From Rhizobiaceae bacterium (lineage in GTDB: Bacteria; Pseudomonadota; Alphaproteobacteria; Rhizobiales; Rhizobiaceae): DNA of 64,000 nucleotides. The notes beneath the pieces are model-generated. The model made no database searches. It saw nothing but the letters and a program-made list of their open reading frames with translations, and was not told where the DNA came from. The stretch covers positions 62,001 to 126,000 of the forward strand of contig JAHBYY010000001.1 of the NCBI GenBank assembly GCA_019635715.1, given 5' to 3'. A program made the position numbers and the translations under genes. Below, one piece after another: positions 34,654 to 41,969 of the stretch (position 1 is its first letter; each line of letters starts with the position of its first letter).

Positions 34654-34686
34654 GTTTGCTGCTTCGGACAGGACTTCTGTGACATC

Positions 34687-34780
34687 ACCCCCACCCCTTG
34701 CCCCTCCCCGCAGGGGGGAGGGGGATTCTGCAACGCCGGCGCGCCCCTCCCCCTTGTGGGGAGGGGTAAGGGGTGAGGGT
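34687..34780. repeat. Inverted repeat (37-base arms) inside a spurious 5' extension of cofH
   Basis: Arms 34687-34723 and 34744-34780 pair over 37 bases with four mismatches. The sequence is G/C runs of the type CCCCTCCCC and GGGGAGGGG. It lies in the 183-base gap between cofG and cofH and would be translated only if cofH began at 34833. Confidence 0.85.
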
Positions 34781-34836
34781 GAACCGCTCGGACTTCCCAT
34801 GTCTGACGCCTCGAACGAAGGTTGGACCCGCATCGC

Positions 34837-35961
34837 TCAGCCCACGAACTGGTCGCGCGCCAGCCCGTCGGGCCGCGCCATGCCTGCAAGGATCGCGTGG
34901 AGCGGGGCCGTCTCGACGCCGAGATGGGCGGGATAGACGGTCAGGCGCTCCACCAGATCGTAGCCGCGGGCGCGCGTGCGCCGCGCCAGTTCGGCAACGG
35001 CCGGCCAGGCGCGCTCCGGATTGATGTGATCGGCGGTCAGCGGCGACACGCCACCCCAGTCGTTGATCCCGCAGTCGACGTAATCCTCGAACGCGTCCTC
35101 CAGGTTGGGGGGCGCTTGCAGGCTGATGGACGGGTCGAGGACCAGCCGCGCCATCGTCAGGGTGCGCAGCATGTCGTCGCGCGCCGGCTCCGGCCAGTCC
35201 GCCATGGCCGTTCCGCGCTTGGCGCGGAAGTTCTGCACGATCACTTCCTGCACATGGCCGTGGCGCCGATGCAGCTCGTTGATGGCCACCAGGCTTTCGA
35301 CCCGTTCGTCCCAGGTCTCGCCGATGCCGATCAGGATGCCGGTGGTGAAGGGCACGCCGAGACGACCGGCGCTGTCGATGGTGCGCAGGCGCAGCCGCGG
35401 CGCCTTGTCCGGACAGGCATGGTGCGCCATGCCGGGCCGGCTCAGGCGGCGGCTGACATTCTCCAGCATCATGCCCATGGAGCCGGAGACGTCGCGCAGC
35501 CGGCGGATCTCCTCCTCGGTCAGCGTTCCCGCATTGACGTGCGGGACCAGCGACGTGTTGTCCAGCACCAGCCTGCAGGCATCGACCAGATAGTCGACGG
35601 TCGAGCCGTAGCCGAGGCGCGCGAGCGCATCGCGGGCTTCCGAGTAGCGCAGCTCCGGCCGTTCGCCGAGCGAGAACAACGCCTCCTTGCAGCCCAGCGC
35701 CTGGCCTTGCGACGCCACTTTCAGCACCTCGTCCGGCGTCATGAAATTGGCTCCGGCGTCGCCGGGATGCTTGACGAAGGTGCAATAGCCGCAGGTGTTG
35801 CGGCACATGGTGGTCAGCGGAATGAAGACCTTGCGGGAGTAGCTGATCGACCGGCCCCAATGGCAGTCGCGCAGCCCGGACGCGACATGCCTGAGCTGCG
35901 CAAAACCCTCAGCCGGGAGATCGCGGGCGGCGCACGCTTCGGAACCGCTGAACAACCCCAC
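34837..35961 (-). CDS. cofG: CofG: radical SAM enzyme, 7,8-didemethyl-8-hydroxy-5-deazariboflavin synthase subunit
   Basis: A 374-residue protein with radical SAM motif Cys53, Cys57 and Cys60 in TTMCRNTCGYCTF, preceded by ISYSRKVFIPL. CKEALFSLGERPELRYSEAR, HVNAGTLTEEEIRRLR, FTTGILIGIGETWDERVESL and DWGGVSPLTADHINPE fit CofG, the N-terminal half of FbiC. With CofH it produces the deazaflavin Fo. The start is GTG with GAGGA eight bases before it. It is the first F420-biosynthesis gene of the set; cofH follows after a gap containing a large inverted repeat. Confidence 0.92.
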   Translation of the reverse strand: MGLFSGSEACAARDLPAEGFAQLRHVASGLRDCHWGRSISYSRKVFIPLTTMCRNTCGYCTFVKHPGDAGANFMTPDEVLKVASQGQALGCKEALFSLGERPELRYSEARDALARLGYGSTVDYLVDACRLVLDNTSLVPHVNAGTLTEEEIRRLRDVSGSMGMMLENVSRRLSRPGMAHHACPDKAPRLRLRTIDSAGRLGVPFTTGILIGIGETWDERVESLVAINELHRRHGHVQEVIVQNFRAKRGTAMADWPEPARDDMLRTLTMARLVLDPSISLQAPPNLEDAFEDYVDCGINDWGGVSPLTADHINPERAWPAVAELARRTRARGYDLVERLTVYPAHLGVETAPLHAILAGMARPDGLARDQFVG

Positions 35962-35997
35962 TGGAATCCTCTGAGTCAGATTTTGACCATCCGATCA

Positions 35998-36026
35998 AAG
36001 TTTGAATGTTTGGCGGCGCAAGTCAA
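35998..36026 (-). promoter_or_regulatory. Candidate promoter of the cof genes
   Basis: Reading the minus strand, TTGACT (36026-36021) and AAACTT (36003-35998) are spaced by 17 bases and lie about 40 bases before the cofG start. The -35 is good, the -10 poor. The gap 35962-36158 contains no gene. Confidence 0.35.
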
Positions 36027-36158
36027 TCGCTAAACCGCAGGCCGCTGCAACTCCGTGCGTGGGACCGGCCGACGGGCACGCCGCGCCGGAGCGCGGCGCC
36101 GTCATCCGACGGAACGGCAAAGTCAGCCTGCCCCGAACCGCCGGCCAGGGCGGCCTCC

Positions 36159-37178
36159 TCAGCGCCAGCCGAGCGCCGGCGCGACATGCTTCAGGATCGA
36201 CTCGATCACATGCGCGTTGTAGTCGACGCCGAGCTGGTTCGGCACGGTCAGCAGCAGGGTGTCGGCCTCGGCGATGGCCTCGTCCTCGGCGAGCTGCTTC
36301 ACCAGAACGTCCGGTTCGGCCGCGTAGGAGCGACCGAAGACCGCGAGCGTATCGGCCTCGATATAGCCGAAATGATCGTCGCTCTCCGAGCGTCCGAAAT
36401 AGGCGCGGTCGCGGTCGTCCATCAGCGCGAAGATGCTGCGCGACACGGAGACGCGCGGCTCGCGCTGATGACCGGCAGCCTTCCACGCGGCACGGAAGGC
36501 GCGAATCTGCGCCGCCTGCTGGACGTGCAGGGGTTTTCCGCCCTCGTCGAACTTCAAGGTCGAGCTCTGAAGGTTCATGCCGAGCCGGCCGGCCCATTCG
36601 GCCGTGGCATTGGTGGCCGCACCCCACCAGATGCGGTCGCGCAGTCCCTCGGAATGCGGCTCGACACGCAGCATGCCGGGAGGATTGGGGAACATCGGCC
36701 GCGGATTCGGCTGTGCGAAGCCCTCACCTTTCAGTATCTGCAGGAAGACTTCGGTATGGCGGCGCGCCATGTCGGCGTCCGTCTGGCCGTCCTCGGGCTG
36801 GTAGCCGAAATAGCGCCAGCCGTCGATCACCTGCTCGGGCGAGCCGCGGCTGATGCCGAGCTGCAGGCGGCCGCCGGCGATCAGATCGGCGGAGCCGGCG
36901 TCCTCGACCATGTAGAGCGGATTCTCGTAGCGCATGTCGATGACGGCCGTGCCGATCTCGATGCGGCTGGTCCGCGCCCCGACCGCCGCCAGCAGCGGGA
37001 ACGGGGATGCAAGCTGCCGTGCGAAGTGGTGGACGCGGAAATAGGCGCCGTCGGCGCCGAGTTCCTCGGCGGCGACCGCCAGGTCGATCGACTGCAGCAG
37101 GGCGTCCGAAGCGGACCGCGTCGCCGAGTGCGGCGACGGTGTCCAATGCCCGAACGAGAGGAATCCGATCTTCTTCAT
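36159..37178 (-). CDS. LLM-class flavin/F420-dependent oxidoreductase
   Basis: A 339-residue luciferase-like protein starting MKKIGFLSFGHWTPSP, with AAGGACAG before the ATG. Segments include ELGADGAYFRVHHFARQLAS, RIEIGTAVIDMRYENPLYMV and GGRLQLGISRGSPEQVIDGW, typical of bacterial luciferase-like monooxygenases. It is not close to the two other LLM proteins in this region, and FMN could be its cofactor instead of F420. It sits 197 bases upstream of cofG on the same strand, between the cytochrome bd and F420 genes, so membership in the F420 set is likely but not certain. Confidence 0.75.
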   Translation of the reverse strand: MKKIGFLSFGHWTPSPHSATRSASDALLQSIDLAVAAEELGADGAYFRVHHFARQLASPFPLLAAVGARTSRIEIGTAVIDMRYENPLYMVEDAGSADLIAGGRLQLGISRGSPEQVIDGWRYFGYQPEDGQTDADMARRHTEVFLQILKGEGFAQPNPRPMFPNPPGMLRVEPHSEGLRDRIWWGAATNATAEWAGRLGMNLQSSTLKFDEGGKPLHVQQAAQIRAFRAAWKAAGHQREPRVSVSRSIFALMDDRDRAYFGRSESDDHFGYIEADTLAVFGRSYAAEPDVLVKQLAEDEAIAEADTLLLTVPNQLGVDYNAHVIESILKHVAPALGWR

Positions 37179-37238
37179 GTCACTGTCCTTCGAGCCGCAA
37201 AGGGCTCCGCGAAAAACGGTCGGCATCCCTGAATGCAC

Positions 37239-37312
37239 GGCAATCGGCGGGACGGCTTGCGTGGCGGCATCGTCAAGCCGTCCGCAGATAGGGCCTCGGC
37301 CGACGGATTGCC
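37239..37312. other. Nested inverted repeat after cyd genes
   Basis: GGACGGCTTG (37250-37259) and CAAGCCGTCC (37274-37283) are perfect 10-base arms. An outer pair GGCAATC (37239-37245) and GATTGCC (37306-37312) encloses them. The structure lies between the end of cydX and the LLM gene start. It could end cyd transcription, though no T-run follows, or act as an operator. Confidence 0.45.
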
Positions 37313-37386
37313 ACGACCGGCGGTCAGATGGGGTGTGAACGCACTGTGCTGCAATGCGGGCGGCGGCGGGGTCCTGGCCGGAAGGC

Positions 37387-37518
37387 TCAGGGAGTAGGCA
37401 TATCGATCGTCCCGTCGGCAGGTTCCTCGCGGACGGTTCGCAACTCGTACCAGAGGGCGTTGAGGATCCCTACGGAGGCGGCGAGGCCGAGGCCGAGGAT
37501 CCAGGCGAAGTACCACAT
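37387..37518 (-). CDS. cydX: Cytochrome bd oxidase small subunit CydX
   Basis: A 43-residue frame starting ATG at 37518, with GAGAGGAGCG upstream. It encodes MWYFAWILGLGLAAS, then ILNALWYELRTV and a short polar tail. The MWYFAWILG start, single membrane helix and WYE segment are the CydX/CbdX signature. The peptide lies at the haem-bearing side of subunit CydA and is needed for stable oxidase assembly. It follows cydB by 12 bases, the standard cydABX order. The gene is short enough to be overlooked by gene finders. Confidence 0.93.
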   Translation of the reverse strand: MWYFAWILGLGLAASVGILNALWYELRTVREEPADGTIDMPTP

Positions 37519-37530
37519 GGCGCGCTCCTC

Positions 37531-38691
37531 TCAATAGGCCGAGTGACCGGCGTCCTCGACGCTCTTCTCGCTGACCTTGCCCCACAGCACCCGATAGACC
37601 CAGGCGGTGTAGGCGAGGATCAGCGGCAGGAAGATCGCCGTCGCGATCAGCATGTTGCGTAGCGTGGCGCGGCTCGACGACGCGTCGAACACGGTCAGCG
37701 AGTGGTCGGGATTGGTGCTCGACGGCAGGAGCACCGGGAACATGGCGAGGCCGACGGTCGCCACGATGCAGACGACCCCGAGTTTCGACGCCAGGAAGGT
37801 CAGCCCCTCGCGGCCGCCCCGGAAGCCGAGCCAGGCGGCGAGCGGCGCGGCGATGCCGAGCGCCGGCACGATCCAGAGCAGCGGCCAGGCTTGGAAGTTG
37901 GCGAGCCAGGCGGCCGGATCGGCCACGACCGTCTTCAGCAGAGGGTTGGACGGCCCATCCCAGACGATCTCGCTGGTGACGCGATAGCCGCCGAGCAGGC
38001 CGGCCCAGACCAGAGCGCCGCCGCCGGCGAACAGCACGGCCGTCGCGATCGCCGCCCGGCCGCCGAAGGCCTTGGCGCGCTGCGACACGATTCCGTCCGC
38101 CTTGAACGCCAGCCAGGCTGCGCCGTGCATGACGATCATCGACAGCGACACCAGCCCGCAATACAGCGCCAACGGGTTCAACAGCCCGAACAGATTGCCT
38201 TCATAGACGGGCCTGAGTTCCGCGGTGAGATGGAACGGCACGCCCTGCAGCGTGTTGCCGATCGCCACGCCGAAGATCAGCGCGGGCACCGCGCCGCCGA
38301 TGAACAGCGCCCAGTCCCAACGTGCCCGCCAGGCAGGATCGGGCCTCTTGGAGCGGTACTTGAACCCGACGGGACGCAGGATCATCGCCGCGAGGATCAG
38401 GAACATCGCCAGGTAGAAGCCGGAGAAGCTCAGCGCGTAGAGCGCCGGCCAGGCGGCGAAGATCGACCCGCCGCCCAGCACGAACCAGACCTGGTTGCCT
38501 TCCCAGACCGGTCCGATCGTGTTGATGGCGACGCGCCGCTCGATGTCGGTGCGGGCGGCGAACGGCAGCAGCGCGCCGACGCCCATGTCGAAGCCGTCGG
38601 TCGCGGCGAAGGCGATGAGCAGCACGCCGAGCAGGCCCCACCAGACGATGCGCAGGGTCTGATAGTCGAAGAGGAAGTCGACGAAGGTCAT
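37531..38691 (-). CDS. cydB: Cytochrome bd ubiquinol oxidase subunit II (CydB)
   Basis: A 386-residue membrane protein with about nine hydrophobic segments. Family motifs are WWGLLGVLLIAFAATDGFDM (residues about 17-36), PVWEGNQVWFVLGGG, AALYALSFSG-like helix sequences and RPVGFKYRSKR. The TDGFDMG and PVWEGNQVW motifs are diagnostic. It forms the bd-type quinol oxidase with CydA, reducing oxygen to water with high affinity. cydA ends 13 bases upstream and cydX follows 12 bases downstream. Confidence 0.95.
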   Translation of the reverse strand: MTFVDFLFDYQTLRIVWWGLLGVLLIAFAATDGFDMGVGALLPFAARTDIERRVAINTIGPVWEGNQVWFVLGGGSIFAAWPALYALSFSGFYLAMFLILAAMILRPVGFKYRSKRPDPAWRARWDWALFIGGAVPALIFGVAIGNTLQGVPFHLTAELRPVYEGNLFGLLNPLALYCGLVSLSMIVMHGAAWLAFKADGIVSQRAKAFGGRAAIATAVLFAGGGALVWAGLLGGYRVTSEIVWDGPSNPLLKTVVADPAAWLANFQAWPLLWIVPALGIAAPLAAWLGFRGGREGLTFLASKLGVVCIVATVGLAMFPVLLPSSTNPDHSLTVFDASSSRATLRNMLIATAIFLPLILAYTAWVYRVLWGKVSEKSVEDAGHSAY

Positions 38692-38704
38692 GTCTGCCTC
38701 GTTG

Positions 38705-40282
38705 TCACTCGGCGGGGTGCAATTGGCCGGAGCGGCGCTGCGGCGTCATCATCCGGTCGACGACCTGGGATATCTCCGGCCCCTTGCGGATTGCCGCCAG
38801 CATGAGGCGCACCTCGATCACCGCCAGCGCCCCATAGAGCAGCGTGAAGCCGGCTATGGTGATCACCAGGTTCCAGACGCCGAGTTGCGACGTGGCGAGG
38901 AAGGTCGGCAGGACGCCTTCGATGATCCAGGGCTGCCGGCCGAACTCCGCGACGAACCAGCCGACCTCGGCGGCGATCCACGGCAGCGGCATGGCGAACA
39001 GCGCCAGCTTGAACAGCCAGCGCGGCGCCTCCGCCTCGCGCATCGTGTGCCAGAGCGACAGGCCGAAGACGCCGAGCAGCACGAAGCCGCACGCCACCAT
39101 GATGCGGAACGAGAAGAACAGCCAGGGCACGCCGGGCACGGTGGACCAGGCGGCATCCTTGATGTTCTGCTCGGTCGCCTGGCGGGGATCCTCGACGAAG
39201 CGCTTGAGCAGCAGCGCATAGCCCATGTCCTTGCCCGACGCCTTCAGGATTTCCCGCGCCTCCGCGTCCGACCGATCTACCTTCAGCCGCTCGAGCGCGT
39301 CGTAGGCGGGTATGCCGTCTCGGATGCGCTGTTCGGCATGCTCGACGAGCTGCTCGATGCCGGGAATCTGCTTGTCGATCGAGCGCGTCCCGATGATGCC
39401 CATCACCCAGGGGATGTGGATTGCGAAATAGGTCTTGCGATCCGCCAGGCTCGGGATGCCGACCGCGGTGAAGGAGGCCGGAGCCGGCTCCGTCTCCCAC
39501 ATGGCCTCGATCGCCGCGAGCTTCATCTTCTGGTTGTCGGTCAGCGCATAGCCGCTCTCGTCGCCGAGCACGATGACGGACAGCGCCGACGCCACGCCGA
39601 AGGCCGAGGCGACGACGAAGGAGCGCCTGGCCAGCTCGACATGCCGGTTGCGCAGCATGTACCAGGCGGAGACGCCGAGGACGAAGACCGCGCCGCAGAC
39701 ATAGCCTGCCGACACCGTATGGACGAACTTCGCCTGCGCGACGGGATTGAACAGGACGGCGACGAAATCCGTCACCTCCATGCGCATGGTGTCGGGGTTG
39801 AACTCGGCGCCGACCGGGTTCTGCATCCAGCCATTGGCGATCAGGATCCACAGCGCCGAGAAATTGGTGGCAATCGCCATCAGCCAGGTCACCGCGAGGT
39901 GGGCGCGCGCCGAAAGCCGCTCCCAGCCGAAGAAGAACAGGCCGATGAAGGTCGCTTCGAGGAAGAAGGCCATCAGGCCTTCGATGGCCAGCGGGGCGCC
40001 GAAGACGTCGCCGACATAGTGGGAGTAATAGGCCCAGTTCATGCCGAACTGGAATTCCATGGTCAGGCCCGTGGCGACGCCGAGGGCGAAGTTGATGCCA
40101 AACAACACGCCCCAGAATTTGGTCATGTCGCGCCAGATGGTGCGGCGCGTCATCACATAGACGGTCTCCATCATGGCGATCAGGATGGAGAGGCCGATCG
40201 TCAGGGGTACGAAGAGAAAATGATAAAGCGCCGTCAACGCGAACTGCAGCCGCGAAAGCTCGACGACGAGAGGATCAAACAT
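38705..40282 (-). CDS. cydA: Cytochrome bd ubiquinol oxidase subunit I (CydA)
   Basis: A 525-residue membrane protein. ALTALYHFLFVPLTIGLSIL carries the haem b595 ligand histidine (His21 here). FWGVLFGINFALGVATGLTM and FVHTVSAGYVCG give further haem-binding segments. The quinol-binding Q-loop with IPGIEQLVEHAE is present, and GRQPWIIEGVLPT is the conserved C-terminal motif. The length and extended Q-loop fit the long-loop subfamily. The start has AAGGACG upstream. The 100-base gap to the divergent cydD gene should hold both promoters; no clear FNR box was seen there. Confidence 0.96.
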   Translation of the reverse strand: MFDPLVVELSRLQFALTALYHFLFVPLTIGLSILIAMMETVYVMTRRTIWRDMTKFWGVLFGINFALGVATGLTMEFQFGMNWAYYSHYVGDVFGAPLAIEGLMAFFLEATFIGLFFFGWERLSARAHLAVTWLMAIATNFSALWILIANGWMQNPVGAEFNPDTMRMEVTDFVAVLFNPVAQAKFVHTVSAGYVCGAVFVLGVSAWYMLRNRHVELARRSFVVASAFGVASALSVIVLGDESGYALTDNQKMKLAAIEAMWETEPAPASFTAVGIPSLADRKTYFAIHIPWVMGIIGTRSIDKQIPGIEQLVEHAEQRIRDGIPAYDALERLKVDRSDAEAREILKASGKDMGYALLLKRFVEDPRQATEQNIKDAAWSTVPGVPWLFFSFRIMVACGFVLLGVFGLSLWHTMREAEAPRWLFKLALFAMPLPWIAAEVGWFVAEFGRQPWIIEGVLPTFLATSQLGVWNLVITIAGFTLLYGALAVIEVRLMLAAIRKGPEISQVVDRMMTPQRRSGQLHPAE

Positions 40283-40382
40283 GGCAACGTCCTTGCTGGA
40301 TGCCTGTTATCAGATCGGCTTCGGCTGGAGCCATCCGAATACGTTCAATCTGCACAAGGCGACGATGTATGAGAAGTGGGGC

Positions 40383-41969
40383 ATGATGCCGCCCGCCGCA
40401 GAATCGCCGCCCTCAGGCTTGTCCACGCAGTTTTCCGCCCTCGGTTTGGCAAGGGTGGTCGCCGGACAGGGCACCAGGATGGTGCTGGTCCTGCAGGCGC
40501 TGCGAACCCTTCTGAAGCTCGGCTTTTCCGGCTGCACGGCGCTTCTCGTCGGCTCGCTGGTGATGGAAGCCGATGTGCCGCCATGGCTGGCCGCGGCCGC
40601 GGCCGCCCTCGTCGGAGCCTGCGCGATCGCGGGATTGTTCGCCGACCGCCGCGTGGTCGCGACGGAAAGCCGCGTCGCCACCGGCCTGAGCGACGCAATG
40701 GCGCACCGCCTGGCGAGCATGCCGGCGCGGCAGATCCAGGCGCTGCCGGCCGGCGGCCTGATCGTCGCCATGCAGCGGCATCCCGAGGCGGTCGCGGCGC
40801 TCGTCGTCGGCCATCGCGCGGCGCGCACGATGATGGCAGCCGGCCCTCTGATCGCCGCGCTCGCCCTGCTGCTCGTTTCCTGGCAGTCGGCCCTGCTGGT
40901 CGTCCTGCTGACCCCGGTGATGATCATCTTCTTCGCGCTCGTCGGCGAGACGCTGCACCGGCGCGCCGAGGCGCAGGAGCGCGCCTTCGGACGCCTCGCC
41001 GGACAGTTTTCGGACCGCATCCGCGCGCTCCCCACCATCCTGGCCAATCACGCGCTCCAGGCGGAAGAGGCGAAGCTTGCCAGGCGCCTCGACGCCTATG
41101 CGGCGAACACGATGGGCGTGCTGCGCATCGCCTTCCTCAATGCCGCGATCATCGACTTCTTCGCGTCGCTGTCGATCGCGATGCTCGCCGTGTTCCTCGG
41201 CCTCGGCCATCTCGGACTGGCGAGGATCCCCGGCTTCCACGATCTCGCCCTGTGGCAGAGCCTGTTCATCCTGATGGTCGCGCCGGACTTCTTCGCGCCG
41301 TTCCGCCGTTTCTCGGAGCAGTACCACGCCAAGGCGGAAGGCGAGGCCGCGGCGGCCGCGCTCGACCGGCTGTTCGAGGACGGCAGCCGGCCGTTCATGC
41401 CCTCCGGGATGCTCGAGGCGATCGACCTTTCGCTGCCCGCCGCCGGGATGGTGGCGATCACCGGACCGAGCGGCGCCGGCAAGACGACGCTGCTGCGGCG
41501 GCTGGCCGGAGTGGACGGGGCGCCCGGCCCGATGAGCGGCGGGCGAGGCAGGCCGTCCTGGATCGGCACCGACAGTTTCGTTGCCGACGGCACGATCGCC
41601 GAAGCGATCGGCTCGAACGCCGACGCAGGCTCCACCCGGCTGGAGCTGGCCGCGCGCAGCGTCGGCCTGCTCGACGATGCGCTTCTGCCGGGCGGGCTCT
41701 CGGCGCGCGTCGGGGCGAACGGCGCGTCTCTGTCGGGCGGCCAGCGCCTGCGCATCGCGGTGGCACGGGCGATACTGGCCGACGGACCGATCTACGCGGA
41801 CGAGCCCACCGCCAAGCTGGATGCGGCGAGCGCGGCTTCGATACGCCGGGCGCTGGCCGACCTTGCCGCTTCCCGCCCGATCGTCGTGGCGACGCATGAT
41901 CCGAAGCTCGCGGCGCTGGCGCTTCGCCGCATCGACCTGCCACCGCGCGTCCACGGAGCCGCGACATGA
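40383..41969 (+). CDS. cydD: Thiol reductant ABC exporter subunit CydD
   Basis: About 528 residues. An N-terminal six-helix membrane domain (LRTLLKLGFSGCTALLVGSL onward) is followed by an ATPase domain with Walker A GPSGAGKTT, signature LSGGQRLRIAVARAI and Walker B PIYADEPTAKLDAAS, in which Walker B is atypical (YADEP). CydDC exports cysteine or glutathione and is needed for assembly of cytochrome bd. The frame is open to 40281, but the ATG at 40383 has GTGGGG before it and avoids overlapping cydA. It is coupled to cydC by ATGA. Confidence 0.88.
   Translation: MMPPAAESPPSGLSTQFSALGLARVVAGQGTRMVLVLQALRTLLKLGFSGCTALLVGSLVMEADVPPWLAAAAAALVGACAIAGLFADRRVVATESRVATGLSDAMAHRLASMPARQIQALPAGGLIVAMQRHPEAVAALVVGHRAARTMMAAGPLIAALALLLVSWQSALLVVLLTPVMIIFFALVGETLHRRAEAQERAFGRLAGQFSDRIRALPTILANHALQAEEAKLARRLDAYAANTMGVLRIAFLNAAIIDFFASLSIAMLAVFLGLGHLGLARIPGFHDLALWQSLFILMVAPDFFAPFRRFSEQYHAKAEGEAAAAALDRLFEDGSRPFMPSGMLEAIDLSLPAAGMVAITGPSGAGKTTLLRRLAGVDGAPGPMSGGRGRPSWIGTDSFVADGTIAEAIGSNADAGSTRLELAARSVGLLDDALLPGGLSARVGANGASLSGGQRLRIAVARAILADGPIYADEPTAKLDAASAASIRRALADLAASRPIVVATHDPKLAALALRRIDLPPRVHGAAT

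Noticed and set aside
40281-40382. cydD start at 40281
   Set aside because: This would overlap the first codon of divergent cydA and remove the intergenic promoter space. The ATG at 40383 has GTGGGG upstream.
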